A program made the position numbers and the translations under genes. The notes beneath the pieces were generated by a model, which was not told the DNA's origin, did not search any database, and saw only the letters and a list, made by a program, of their open reading frames with translations. 64,000 nucleotides of DNA from Pseudomonas putida (GTDB taxonomy: Bacteria > Pseudomonadota > Gammaproteobacteria > Pseudomonadales > Pseudomonadaceae), in contig NZ_MNAH01000011.1 in NCBI RefSeq assembly GCF_001976065.1, positions 55 through 64,054 on the forward strand, in the 5' to 3' direction. This document shows, one piece after another, positions 1-8,138 of this stretch. Position 1 is the first letter of the stretch. Every line of letters starts with the position of its first letter.

Positions 1-301
1 CCAAGAGGTTGCGCAGGATCGGCGACGGCGTGTGGGTGCCGTAGTAGCCCTGGCCGATGAAGGTCTTGAACAGCTGGTTCTTGCCGGCGATGCCTTTGAT
101 CATCGCCAGGGCATCGGCTTCGCTCAGGCCGTCTTCCAGGCCGAGCACGCTGGTGCCCTTGATGCTGTCGGGGATGACGCTGGCGCTCAGATCCTGGAGG
201 GAGTCGAAACCGAGGGTGTTGAGCATGGCCTGCTCGTCACCGGCGCGGGGGCCGATGTGGCGGGCGATGAATTCGTTGGCGGTGCTGAGATTAATCGTCA
301 T
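1..301 (-). CDS. gcvP: Glycine dehydrogenase (decarboxylating), P-protein, N-terminal part
   Basis: This is the first 100 codons of the PLP-dependent P-protein, which decarboxylates glycine and passes the aminomethyl group to the lipoyl arm of the H-protein. The N-terminus contains [11 protein letters not shown] and ends with [16 protein letters not shown], the conserved opening of GcvP. The gene runs off the left edge, so the PLP-binding lysine is not visible. The ATG lies 10 bp after the gcvH stop on the same strand, so the two are co-transcribed and probably translationally coupled. Family assignment is secure; completeness cannot be judged. Confidence 0.95.
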   Translation of the reverse strand, partial: MTINLSTANEFIARHIGPRAGDEQAMLNTLGFDSLQDLSASVIPDSIKGTSVLGLEDGLSEADALAMIKGIAGKNQLFKTFIGQGYYGTHTPSPILRNLL

Positions 302-311
302 GGCGGGTTCC

Positions 312-695
312 TCAGGCTTCGGCTTGGGCTTTGATCAGGCGGTCGTAGGCGTCCTGATCCAACAGTTGGCCGACAGCGGCAGCGTCAGTGGGCTTGAAGC
401 GGAAGAACCAGCCCTGGCCGAGCGGATCTTCGTTGACCAGCTCCGGGGTACTTTCCAGTTCCGCGTTCACTTCCAGCACCTCGCCGTCCAGCGGCATGCT
501 GATGCTGCTGGCGGCTTTTACCGATTCCACGACAGATACTTCAGCGCCGGTGTCAAAGCTTCCCAACTCGGGTACTTGAACGAACACCACATCCCCCAGC
601 GCCTGTTGCGCAAACGCGGTGATGCCGACGGTGAAGCTGCCGTCAGCTTCGGTACGCAGCCATTCGTGTTCGACGGTAAAACGCAATTCGCTCAT
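312..695 (-). CDS. gcvH: Glycine cleavage system H-protein
   Basis: This 127-residue lipoyl carrier shuttles the methylamine intermediate between the P-, T- and L-proteins. The lipoylation site is Lys60 in ESVKAASS, followed by the usual PLDGEV turn; length matches the family. The start is supported by a GAGGAG ribosome-binding site just upstream. It is the first gene of the operon, followed by gcvP. Pseudomonads often carry two gcv sets. The adjacent TyrR-like regulator and sigma-54 promoter identify this as the inducible set (called gcvH2 in P. aeruginosa). Confidence 0.97.
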   Translation of the reverse strand: MSELRFTVEHEWLRTEADGSFTVGITAFAQQALGDVVFVQVPELGSFDTGAEVSVVESVKAASSISMPLDGEVLEVNAELESTPELVNEDPLGQGWFFRFKPTDAAAVGQLLDQDAYDRLIKAQAEA

Positions 696-783
696 ATCAA
701 CTCCTCATTGTTCAGACTCATCCGCTGCAGGTGGCGGAGGGCGATGGGCAGGCTCGTGTTGGAGCTTGGCTGGAGGAGAGATA

Positions 784-798
784 GCAAGGGTGGTGCCA
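784..798 (-). promoter_or_regulatory. Sigma-54 (-24/-12) promoter of the gcv operon
   Basis: Read on the minus strand the site is TGGCACCACCCTTGC. It has GG and GC exactly 10 nt apart, a near-perfect match to the RpoN consensus TGGCAC-N5-TTGC. It points at gcvH, whose ATG is about 89 bp downstream. The upstream gene codes for an activator with an intact GAFTGA loop, the motif that contacts sigma-54, so promoter and activator fit together. Confidence 0.9.
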
Positions 799-862
799 AG
801 GTTTATTATTTGTTTTAAATCAATGGCTTAGTCTTTAGTCAGGCTGTTTTTGTTGCGGCTGG

Positions 863-969
863 CGTATTGAAATCAATACAGGCAGGCGAAGGGAAGGGAC
901 CGAAGCCCGGGCCAGACAGGTCGAGAGGGTTTTGTCTTGATTTCAATACACTGTATCGATTTGCAAACG
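863..969. promoter_or_regulatory. Three inverted-repeat sites, probable GcsR enhancers
   Basis: Three 18-bp elements share a 7-4-7 inverted-repeat plan: CGTATTGAAATCAATACA (863-880), TGTCTTGATTTCAATACA (933-950) and the more degenerate TGTATCGATTTGCAAACG (952-969). They lie 65-185 bp upstream of the sigma-54 promoter, a normal enhancer distance. From memory, P. aeruginosa GcsR binds three tandem sites of the form TGTAACG-N4-CGTTCCG. The architecture is the same but the half-site differs. The sites are seen directly; binding by GcsR is inference. Confidence 0.7.
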
Positions 970-992
970 CATCAGCGCCCACACAATTCCAC

Positions 993-1095
993 TGTGGGAG
1001 CGGGCTTGCTCGCGAAGGCGGTGTGTCATCCAACCTATGCGCTGATTGACACACCGCCTTCGTCGGAACGCCGCCCGGACCAAGCCCGCTCCCGC
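993..1095. repeat. REPIN (inverted REP pair)
   Basis: A REP of the TGTGGGAGCGGGCTTGCTCG type at 993-1020 faces an inverted, degenerate copy ending in AAGCCCGCTCCCGC at 1083-1095. They are separated by a loop with an inner palindrome (GGTGTGTCA / TGACACACC). The pair lies between the enhancer sites and the 3' end of gcsR. The second REP is interrupted (GTCGGAACGCCGCCCGGACC) compared with the other copies here. Confidence 0.85.
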
Positions 1096-1112
1096 TTTTG
1101 ACCGAGGCGGTC

Positions 1113-2621
1113 TTACGACTTGTTGGGAATTCCGTATTTGCGCAGCCGAATGGCAATGGCGCTATGGGAGGTTTGCAGGCGCGCCGCGAGCAAGCGGCTG
1201 GACGGATAGCTGCGATAAAGTTTCTCCAGCAGATTCTTTTCAAACCCTTCGACGGCATCCTCGAGGCTACCCACCTCGCCATCGTTCTGTCGTTCCACCG
1301 CCGTCCTGGCAATATCGAGATCATCGATGTCCACCAACGGATTCTCGCAAATCGCCGCCGCGCGAAAGATCACGTTCTGCAATTGCCTTACATTGCCCGG
1401 CCAGCGGTTGCCGAGCAGGGCGGGAAAGGTGCTGGGCGCCAGGCGACAGACCGGGCGCTGGATCTGCGCGCAGGCTTGCTGCATGAAGTGCTGGGCCATC
1501 AGCAAGATGTCGTGGCCACGTTCGCGCAGCGGCGGCACTTGCAGGTTGAGCACATTGAGACGGTAGAACAGGTCTTCGCGAAAGTGCCCCTCGCTGACCA
1601 TCTTTTCCAGGTCGCGGTGGGTCGCGCTGAGGATGCGCACGTTGACCTTGACCTCGCGATCGCCACCGACCCGACGGAAGCAACCATCACTCAAAAAACG
1701 CAGCAACTTGGCTTGCAGGTACGGCGACATTTCCCCGACTTCGTCGAGAAACACCGTGCCCTGGTCGGCCAGCTCCAACAGCCCGAGCTTGCCGCCCCGT
1801 TGCGCCCCGGTGAACGCGCCGGGGGCGTAGCCGAACAGCTCGCTTTCGGCCAGGCTTTCGGGCAGTGCCGCGCAGTTCAGGGCCAGGAATGGCGCGTCCC
1901 GCCGACCGCTGATGGCGTGACAGGCGCGGGCCACCAGTTCCTTGCCGGTGCCGGTTTCGCCCTGGATCAACAGCGGTGCATCCAGCGCCGCCACCCGTTG
2001 CGCGCGGGCCTTGAGCGAGCGGATCGGCGGCGATTCACCGAGCAGCGCATCGAAACCTTCGGCGTGATCATGGTGCAGCGCCGAGAGACGTTCGCCGATG
2101 CGGTTCGGTTGATAAAGGGTGAGCAGGGCGCCAGCGTCGGTGATCGGCATGGCATCGAGCAGCAGGGTGTGGCCGCCGAGGCTGACCTCGTGCATGGGCA
2201 GGCGGAAATGCTGGGCGATCAAGGTGCGTTGCAAGTCGGCATCGTCGAACAATGCGCTCAGGGATTCGCCGGCCGGTTCGCGACCGCACAGGGCGATCAA
2301 CGCCGGATTGGCCAGCAGTACGTGACCGCGATCATCCACCGCCAGCACCGGGTCGGAACTGGCGGCGAGCAAGGCGTCCAGTTGCAGGCGCCGACGTTGC
2401 CCCGGAAGGATGTCGACCATGGTCACCGCTTGCACGCCGCGCACGCCGAACAGTGCCTCGCGCAGCTCTTCCAGCACTTCGGTACCGAGGGTCGGGGCAT
2501 CGATGTAGACGTTCGGCGGCACCATCTCCACGGCATCCAGGTTGAAGCTGCGCCCGCCGAGCAGGGCCAGTACTTCCTGGGTGATGCCGACGCGGTCGAT
2601 GAAGGTGACGTGGATGCGCAT
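1113..2621 (-). CDS. gcsR: TyrR-like sigma-54 activator of glycine cleavage (GcsR)
   Basis: This 502-residue enhancer-binding protein has an N-terminal ACT-like domain (about 1-70), a PAS-like domain (about 80-180), an AAA+ core (about 193-430; Walker A GETGTGKE at 221-228, GAFTGA loop at 268-273) and a TyrR-type C-terminal helix-turn-helix ending in RLRKYGIPNKS. In P. aeruginosa the orthologue activates gcvH2-gcvP2-glyA2-sdaA-gcvT2 in response to glycine. Here it lies directly upstream of gcvH, in the same orientation and with a matching RpoN promoter. The start has a weak AGGT ribosome-binding site. Assignment rests on domain order plus synteny. Confidence 0.9.
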   Translation of the reverse strand: MRIHVTFIDRVGITQEVLALLGGRSFNLDAVEMVPPNVYIDAPTLGTEVLEELREALFGVRGVQAVTMVDILPGQRRRLQLDALLAASSDPVLAVDDRGHVLLANPALIALCGREPAGESLSALFDDADLQRTLIAQHFRLPMHEVSLGGHTLLLDAMPITDAGALLTLYQPNRIGERLSALHHDHAEGFDALLGESPPIRSLKARAQRVAALDAPLLIQGETGTGKELVARACHAISGRRDAPFLALNCAALPESLAESELFGYAPGAFTGAQRGGKLGLLELADQGTVFLDEVGEMSPYLQAKLLRFLSDGCFRRVGGDREVKVNVRILSATHRDLEKMVSEGHFREDLFYRLNVLNLQVPPLRERGHDILLMAQHFMQQACAQIQRPVCRLAPSTFPALLGNRWPGNVRQLQNVIFRAAAICENPLVDIDDLDIARTAVERQNDGEVGSLEDAVEGFEKNLLEKLYRSYPSSRLLAARLQTSHSAIAIRLRKYGIPNKS

Positions 2622-2690
2622 GACGGACCTGCAAAAGTGGCAAACGAAAATCAGTATGCCGGGGCGAATTTGAATTTGGCGAGCGTCATG

Positions 2691-3605
2691 TCATCCGTTA
2701 GCCGTTTTGCGGGCGCTGGCCGCCAGGTCCTCGAGGAACGCCTGGAGGATCGGCGGCGGTGCCACGCCGCGACGGGTGATCACGTCGAACGGTGATCTCA
2801 AACGTAAGCTACCCGGGGCCAACTGGTGCATCTCGCCACTCTTGACCCATTGGGCAGCGAAGTGCTCCGGCAGAAAGCCCAGGTAGGCGCCGGAAATGAT
2901 CAGGATCGCCGTGGCTTCGATGTTGTCCACGGTGGCGGCCGCCTTGCTGACGCCCAGGTGTTCGAGGTCATGTTGCTGCATGTAGCCGCGCACGACGATG
3001 CGCCCGGCCGCGACTTCTTCGAGCAATTCCTCACCTTCAGCCTGGCTGCCGTACAGCGGATGCCGGCGCCCGCAATACAAGCCCAGTGCTTCCTGGTACA
3101 GCGGCGATTGCAGCAGGCCCGGCACATGGATCGGAAAGTGCCCGATGGCCAAATGCAGGCGGCCGTCGAGTACCCGCTCTTCCAGCTCCGCCGGCGTACC
3201 CACGTAGACGTTCAGGTGCACGTCATGGCCGCGCGACACGAAGCGCTGGGTGGTGCGCGGAATGGGCGAATCCGGGTCGGTGATGGTGGTGTCGATGATG
3301 CCCAGGTTGAGCTTGCCGCTGATGTGCTGCTTGAGCACGTCGGCGTCCATGCAGAAGTTTTCCACCGCCGACAGCAGGCGCTGGGTGGCCTCATGGATCG
3401 CCACCCCTTGCTCGGTCAGGCGGAAGCCGCTGCGCCCGCGCTGGCAGAGCTTGACCCCCAATCGGGTTTCCAGATGGGTCATCTGTTCGCTGATCGTCGA
3501 CTGCCCGGCATTCAGCGCCGCCTGGGCGGCCGAGAAACCGCCGCAGCGGACAATCGTGGCAAACACCCTGAGCAACTTCAGATCGACATCGTGCAGTTGA
3601 ATCAC
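2691..3605 (-). CDS. LysR-family regulator of the divergent ureohydrolase cluster
   Basis: A 304-residue LysR-type regulator with an N-terminal winged helix (DLKLLRVFATIVRCGGFSAA) and a C-terminal substrate-binding-like domain. I chose the GTG at 3605 because it follows a perfect GGAGG at 5 bp and gives the normal family length. A longer frame to 3767 would run into the divergent gene. It faces the ureohydrolase across 151 bp, the standard LysR arrangement, so it probably controls that cluster. Inducer unknown. Confidence 0.88.
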   Translation of the reverse strand: MIQLHDVDLKLLRVFATIVRCGGFSAAQAALNAGQSTISEQMTHLETRLGVKLCQRGRSGFRLTEQGVAIHEATQRLLSAVENFCMDADVLKQHISGKLNLGIIDTTITDPDSPIPRTTQRFVSRGHDVHLNVYVGTPAELEERVLDGRLHLAIGHFPIHVPGLLQSPLYQEALGLYCGRRHPLYGSQAEGEELLEEVAAGRIVVRGYMQQHDLEHLGVSKAAATVDNIEATAILIISGAYLGFLPEHFAAQWVKSGEMHQLAPGSLRLRSPFDVITRRGVAPPPILQAFLEDLAASARKTANG

Positions 3606-3628
3606 GTTGACCTCCGGCCTGTGGATGC

Positions 3629-3643
3629 ATCGGTAATGCCGAT
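3629..3643. promoter_or_regulatory. Candidate LysR operator ATCGG-N5-CCGAT
   Basis: A perfect interrupted palindrome (ATCGGTAATGCCGAT) lies 24 bp upstream of the LysR GTG, in the divergent promoter region. It fits the T-N11-A style of LysR boxes. Binding is inferred. Confidence 0.55.
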
Positions 3644-3756
3644 ATGAGTATCTGATGTTTAGCATTTTTTCCACGAAAACCTGCGCCCATAGTCTCTCCA
3701 ACGGCGGTCGCCTTGCAGTTCCGCCAAGCCGATAACAAGAAGTGGAGAGGCTAGAA

Positions 3757-4758
3757 ATGTCGAACAACGGTTATGAATCCGGTCGCCTGAACCTGCCATT
3801 CGTGGGTCATTGCACCTTTGGCAAATCCCCGGTGTGCACCGATTGGGATGCCCTGGATGCCGACGTCGCGGTGCTTGGCGTACCCAACGACATGGGCACC
3901 CAGTGGCGCTCCGGCGCACGCTTCGGACCACGCGGGATTCGTGAAGCATCGACGCTGTTTTCCTTCGGCCACGCCGGCGCCTATGACCACGAAGACGACG
4001 TGATGTACCTCACCGCTTCGGACGTGCGCATGGTCGACGTCGGTGATGCCGACATCGTCCACACCGACATGGCCACCAGTAACAAGAACACCGAATACGC
4101 CGTGCGCAAGATCCTCGATGCCGGGGTGATGCCGGTGGTGCTCGGCGGCGATCACTCGGTACATGCGCCGGTGATCAAGGCCTTCGAAGGCCGTGGCCCG
4201 ATCCACATCATCCACTTCGATGCGCACCTGGACTTCGTCGACGAGCGCCACGGCGTGCGTTACGGCCACGGCAATCCGCTGCGCCGCGCCTCGGAAATGA
4301 ACCACATCGTCGGCATGACCCAGATGGGCATCCGCAACGTGTCGTCGTCCAACCGCGACGACTACGAAGCGGCCCACGAAGCCGGCTCGAAGATTCTCTC
4401 GGTGCGCGATGTGCGTCGCCTTGGCGTCGAGGGTGTACTGGCGCTGATCCCGCAGAACATCAACTACTACATCACCATCGACATCGACGGCTTCGACCCG
4501 TCCATCGCCCCGGGCACCGGCACTCCGAGCCACGGCGGCTTTCTTTACTACGAAGTGCTGGAAATCATCCAGGCCCTGGCCAAGCGCAGCAAAGGCAACA
4601 TCGTCGGCATGGACCTGGTGGAAGTCGCACCGGTGTACGACCCGACCGGCATGACCTCGATCCTGGCCGCGCAACTGCTGCTCAACAGCATCGGTTTCAT
4701 CTTCCACGAGCGCGGCTTGGTACGGGCGGCCGCCGAGAGTGAAGCGACCCTGGCTTAA
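3757..4758 (+). CDS. Agmatinase/arginase-family ureohydrolase, substrate unassigned
   Basis: A 333-residue metal-dependent ureohydrolase that should split urea from a guanidino compound. All dimanganese ligands of the family are present: His133 in GGDHS, Asp155/His157/Asp159 in DAHLD, and Asp242/Asp244 in DIDGFDP. The ATG at 3757 follows GGAGAGG; a GTG 15 bp upstream would overlap that site. It opens a same-strand run with an aldehyde dehydrogenase, an NCS1 permease and a GMC oxidoreductase. The N-terminal sequence does not resemble the GbuA or GpuA openings I remember, so I do not name the substrate. Agmatine, guanidinobutyrate or a guanidino-alcohol are all possible. Confidence 0.85.
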   Translation: MSNNGYESGRLNLPFVGHCTFGKSPVCTDWDALDADVAVLGVPNDMGTQWRSGARFGPRGIREASTLFSFGHAGAYDHEDDVMYLTASDVRMVDVGDADIVHTDMATSNKNTEYAVRKILDAGVMPVVLGGDHSVHAPVIKAFEGRGPIHIIHFDAHLDFVDERHGVRYGHGNPLRRASEMNHIVGMTQMGIRNVSSSNRDDYEAAHEAGSKILSVRDVRRLGVEGVLALIPQNINYYITIDIDGFDPSIAPGTGTPSHGGFLYYEVLEIIQALAKRSKGNIVGMDLVEVAPVYDPTGMTSILAAQLLLNSIGFIFHERGLVRAAAESEATLA

Positions 4759-4823
4759 GAGCTGGCCTGAACATCGAAACCAGTGACCCGGCAGGCTCTG
4801 ACTGCCGGGCAGAGAGAACAAAA

Positions 4824-6335
4824 ATGGACACGATCGTCAAAAGTTACCTGCAAAAATTCGGCGTCAGCGAAGCCACCCAGACCTTCCTCGGCAAGGTCCA
4901 GAAAATGTTCATCGGCGGCGCCTGGGTCGAAGCCAGCGACGGCCAGACTTCCGATGTGATCGAACCTTCGACCGAAGGCCTGATCACCCGCATTCCGATG
5001 GGCACCACCGCTGACCTGGACCGCGCCGTGCAAGCCGCCCGTGCGCAGTTCGACGGTGGCCAATGGAGCCAGGCCAAACCAGCGCAACGGGAACGCCTGA
5101 TCCAGCGCCTGGCGGACTTGATTGAACAGAACGCTGCTGAGTTGGCGCAAATCGAATCGATCGACATGGGCAAGTCGGTCGCCTTCGCCAAGGACGTCGA
5201 CATCCAGGGTACCGTCGATACCCTGCGTTACTTCGCCGGTTGGGCCACCAAGCTCCACGGCCGTACCGTCGAGCCTTCGCTGCCGGGCAATTACCTGGCC
5301 TATACCCGCAAGGAAGCGGTGGGCGTGGTCGGCGCTATCGTGCCGTGGAACTTCCCGCTGCAAACCATGGCCTGGAAACTCGGCGCGGCGCTGGCCACCG
5401 GTTGCACCGTGGTGGTCAAACCCGCCGAGCTGACCTCGCTGTCGGCCCTGCGTTTCGCTGAACTGGTGCAGGAAGCGGGCATTCCGGATGGCGTGATCAA
5501 CATCGTCACCGGACGTGGCAGCGTGGTCGGCGCGGCCATGGCCACCCACCCTGGCATCGATAAACTGACCTTCACTGGATCGACCCCGGTGGGCGTTACC
5601 GTTGGCCGCGCGGCGCTGGACGAGATGAAGCGCCTGACCCTCGAGCTCGGCGGCAAATCACCGGTCATCGTGTTTGCCGATGCCGACATTCCGGCGGCGG
5701 CACAAGCGGTCGCCAACGGGGTGTTTTTCAACTCCGGGCAGGTTTGCGACGCCGGCACGCGAGCCTATATTCATAGCAGCGTCTACGAGCAATTCCTGAG
5801 TGAGCTGATCGCCTACACACGCACCCTGAAAATGGCCCCGGGCCTGGACCCGGACTGCTTCATCGGCCCACTGGTCTCGGCCCTGCAAAAGCAGCGCGTG
5901 ACCGAGTACATCGAGACCGGCAAGGCCGAAGGCGCCGAACTGGTCTACGGCGGCCAACCGGTCGATGGCCCTGGCTTCTTCGTTGAACCGACCATCTTCG
6001 CCAACTGCCGCAACGACATGCGTATCGTCCAGGAAGAGATCTTCGGGCCAGTGCTGGTCACCGCACCGTTCGACGATGAGGAAGAGGCGCTGGCCCTGGC
6101 CAACGACTCGGTCTATGGCCTGGCGGCGGCCCTGTATTCCAACGACCTGGGCAAGGTGCACAGCCTGATTCCACGGCTCAAGGCCGGTTCGGTCTACGTC
6201 AACGCTCACGGCACCCTCGACCCGTCGATGCCGTTCGGTGGCTACAAGCAGTCCGGGTTCGGCAAGGACCTGGGCGCGGAGCAGCTCGACTACCTGCTCG
6301 AAACCAAGGCCGTGTGGATCACGCTTCCGAGCTGA
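4824..6335 (+). CDS. NAD(P)-dependent aldehyde dehydrogenase
   Basis: A 503-residue ALDH superfamily enzyme that oxidises an aldehyde to the acid. Visible are Asn176 in PWNFP, the cofactor segment FTGSTPVG, general base Glu274 in LELGGKSP, nucleophile Cys308 in SGQVCDAG, and EEIFGPV near the C-terminus. The start follows a GAGAGAA site, 65 bp after the ureohydrolase stop. In context it probably oxidises the aldehyde made by the GMC enzyme at the end of the cluster, or the amino-aldehyde derived from the ureohydrolase product. The class is secure; the substrate is inferred. Confidence 0.92.
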   Translation: MDTIVKSYLQKFGVSEATQTFLGKVQKMFIGGAWVEASDGQTSDVIEPSTEGLITRIPMGTTADLDRAVQAARAQFDGGQWSQAKPAQRERLIQRLADLIEQNAAELAQIESIDMGKSVAFAKDVDIQGTVDTLRYFAGWATKLHGRTVEPSLPGNYLAYTRKEAVGVVGAIVPWNFPLQTMAWKLGAALATGCTVVVKPAELTSLSALRFAELVQEAGIPDGVINIVTGRGSVVGAAMATHPGIDKLTFTGSTPVGVTVGRAALDEMKRLTLELGGKSPVIVFADADIPAAAQAVANGVFFNSGQVCDAGTRAYIHSSVYEQFLSELIAYTRTLKMAPGLDPDCFIGPLVSALQKQRVTEYIETGKAEGAELVYGGQPVDGPGFFVEPTIFANCRNDMRIVQEEIFGPVLVTAPFDDEEEALALANDSVYGLAAALYSNDLGKVHSLIPRLKAGSVYVNAHGTLDPSMPFGGYKQSGFGKDLGAEQLDYLLETKAVWITLPS

Positions 6336-6345
6336 CCCCCGCCCT

Positions 6346-6435
6346 TGTGGGAGCGGGCAGGCTCGCGAAGAGGCCGGCACATTCGACAAAGATGTTGCCT
6401 GACCCACCGCTCTCGCGAGCAGGCTCGCTCCCACA
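6346..6435. repeat. REPIN between ALDH and permease genes
   Basis: Inverted pair: TGTGGGAGCGGGCAGGCTCG on the left and CGAGCAGGCTCGCTCCCACA on the right. It lies in the 226-bp gap before the NCS1 gene and could separate transcription or stabilise mRNA ends within the cluster. Confidence 0.85.
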
Positions 6436-6561
6436 GGTTTTGCACCAAGGCCAATGCATTTGCACCATTGAACATCAGAACGGCATGGAGGCCCCACGGG
6501 CGTCGTTCCCCCGAAAGAATGCAGTTATCTCGTCATGATCTTCCAACAATAAGAGTCCATC

Positions 6562-8136
6562 ATGAACACAAACGCCAAGTCCGCCACGAGTGTGTCCTCC
6601 CTCGATGACAAATCCGTCGTCGAGGGGCATTCGATTGACTTCATCCCCGAGGACGAACGCACCGACAAACTGTCGAGCCAGGGCCCGTTCTGGTTTCTCG
6701 GCAACTTCACCTTCTTCACCATGACCATCGGCTTCGTCGGCCCGAGCGTCGGCCTGACCGCGCTCTGGACCACACTCGCCGGCACCCTGGGCATCATGTT
6801 CGGCACGCTGTTCATGGCGTTTCACGGATCCCAGGGCCCGCACCTGGGCTTGCCGCAGATGATCCAGTCCCGCGCGCAGTTCGGTTACCGTGGCGTGATC
6901 CTCGTGCTGCTGGCGACGCTGTTCGTGTTCGCCGGGTTCAACATCGTCAATCTGGTCCTGATGATGCAGGGCCTGCATACGCTGTTCGGATTCAATCCCG
7001 TGGTGATCGCGGTGGCCGTGACCCTCCCGGCGGCGGTGTTGGCCATTCTCGGCCATGACTGGATGCACCGCAGCTTCAAATGGGCGTTGTACCTGTCGCT
7101 ACCGCTGTACGGCCTGGTGACACTGGCGGTGGTGATGGGCTGGGTGCCGGATGCGGTCTTGCCGGCACTGGCCGAAGGCGAAGTGGCCCCGCCGCCGCTG
7201 GGCTTCAACTGGACCGGTTTCATCGCCCAGTTCGCGGCGGCGGCGAGCTACAACATCGCCTATGCCCCGTACGTGTCGGACTACTCGCGTTATCTGCCAA
7301 AGAACACCTCCAGCGGCAAGCTGATCGCCGTGGTGTTTCTTGGTGCGTCGCTGTCCGGTGCGTGGATGATTTCCGTCGGCGGCTGGCTGGCCGATCACCT
7401 GCACTCCACCGATGTGCTGGTGGCCCTGGGTCAAGTCGGCAACACCGTGTCGCCGCTGATCGGCACCGCGGTGGTGGTGGTGACCATCCTGGCGTTCCTG
7501 CCGGTGATCGCGATGAACATCTACAGCGCCAAGCTGACCACCCTGACCTGTGTCGATTCGATCAAGCACATCGAACCGACCCGCAAGGCGCGGATCATCG
7601 CCATCGCTTTCGTGATCCTGCTGCAACTGGGCGTAGCCCTGAGCATCCAGAGTTCCGGCAAAGGCCTGTCGGTGCTCGGCATCTACCTGGTGGTGATGCT
7701 GTACTTCCTGGTGCCCTGGACCTCGGTCAACCTCACCGACTACTTCTTCGTGCGCAAGGGCCGCTACGCCATCCCGCACTTCTTCATGCCCCACGGCAAT
7801 ATCTATGGCAACTGGGGCCTGCGCGGTATGGCCGCCTACGCCATCGGCTTCATCTCGATGATTCCGTTCTTCTACATCTATGACGGCGTCGAGCAACGCG
7901 AAGTGTATGTCGGCCCGCTGGCCAAGGCACTGGGCAGCATCGACATCGCCTGGCTGGTGGGGCTGATCGTCTCGGGCCTGGCGTACTACTGGCTGAGCCG
8001 CTCGATCGATCTCAAACGCGAAGAGGCGGTGATCCAGCAGATCGAGAAAACCTCCCCGCAATACACCACCGGCGACACGCTGATCCACAAAAAACCACTG
8101 CAACCGGTATTTACTGAATCGACGGTCGGGAGATAA
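6562..8136 (+). CDS. NCS1-family permease (purine/cytosine permease-like)
   Basis: A 524-residue integral membrane protein with about 12 hydrophobic segments, preceded by a polar N-terminus of about 45 residues. The stretch [20 protein letters not shown] and the later [14 protein letters not shown] are typical of nucleobase:cation symporter-1 transporters, which import nucleobases, hydantoins, allantoin, thiamine or similar compounds. Position between ALDH and oxidoreductase genes suggests it imports the substrate of this cluster. The stop is 2 bp before the GMC start, so the two are coupled. Confidence 0.88.
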   Translation: MNTNAKSATSVSSLDDKSVVEGHSIDFIPEDERTDKLSSQGPFWFLGNFTFFTMTIGFVGPSVGLTALWTTLAGTLGIMFGTLFMAFHGSQGPHLGLPQMIQSRAQFGYRGVILVLLATLFVFAGFNIVNLVLMMQGLHTLFGFNPVVIAVAVTLPAAVLAILGHDWMHRSFKWALYLSLPLYGLVTLAVVMGWVPDAVLPALAEGEVAPPPLGFNWTGFIAQFAAAASYNIAYAPYVSDYSRYLPKNTSSGKLIAVVFLGASLSGAWMISVGGWLADHLHSTDVLVALGQVGNTVSPLIGTAVVVVTILAFLPVIAMNIYSAKLTTLTCVDSIKHIEPTRKARIIAIAFVILLQLGVALSIQSSGKGLSVLGIYLVVMLYFLVPWTSVNLTDYFFVRKGRYAIPHFFMPHGNIYGNWGLRGMAAYAIGFISMIPFFYIYDGVEQREVYVGPLAKALGSIDIAWLVGLIVSGLAYYWLSRSIDLKREEAVIQQIEKTSPQYTTGDTLIHKKPLQPVFTESTVGR

Positions 8137-8138
8137 CC

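Noticed and set aside
1098-2795. 565-codon plus-strand frame over gcsR
   Set aside because: Gln/Ala/Arg-rich antisense of a well-supported sigma-54 activator; no start signals.
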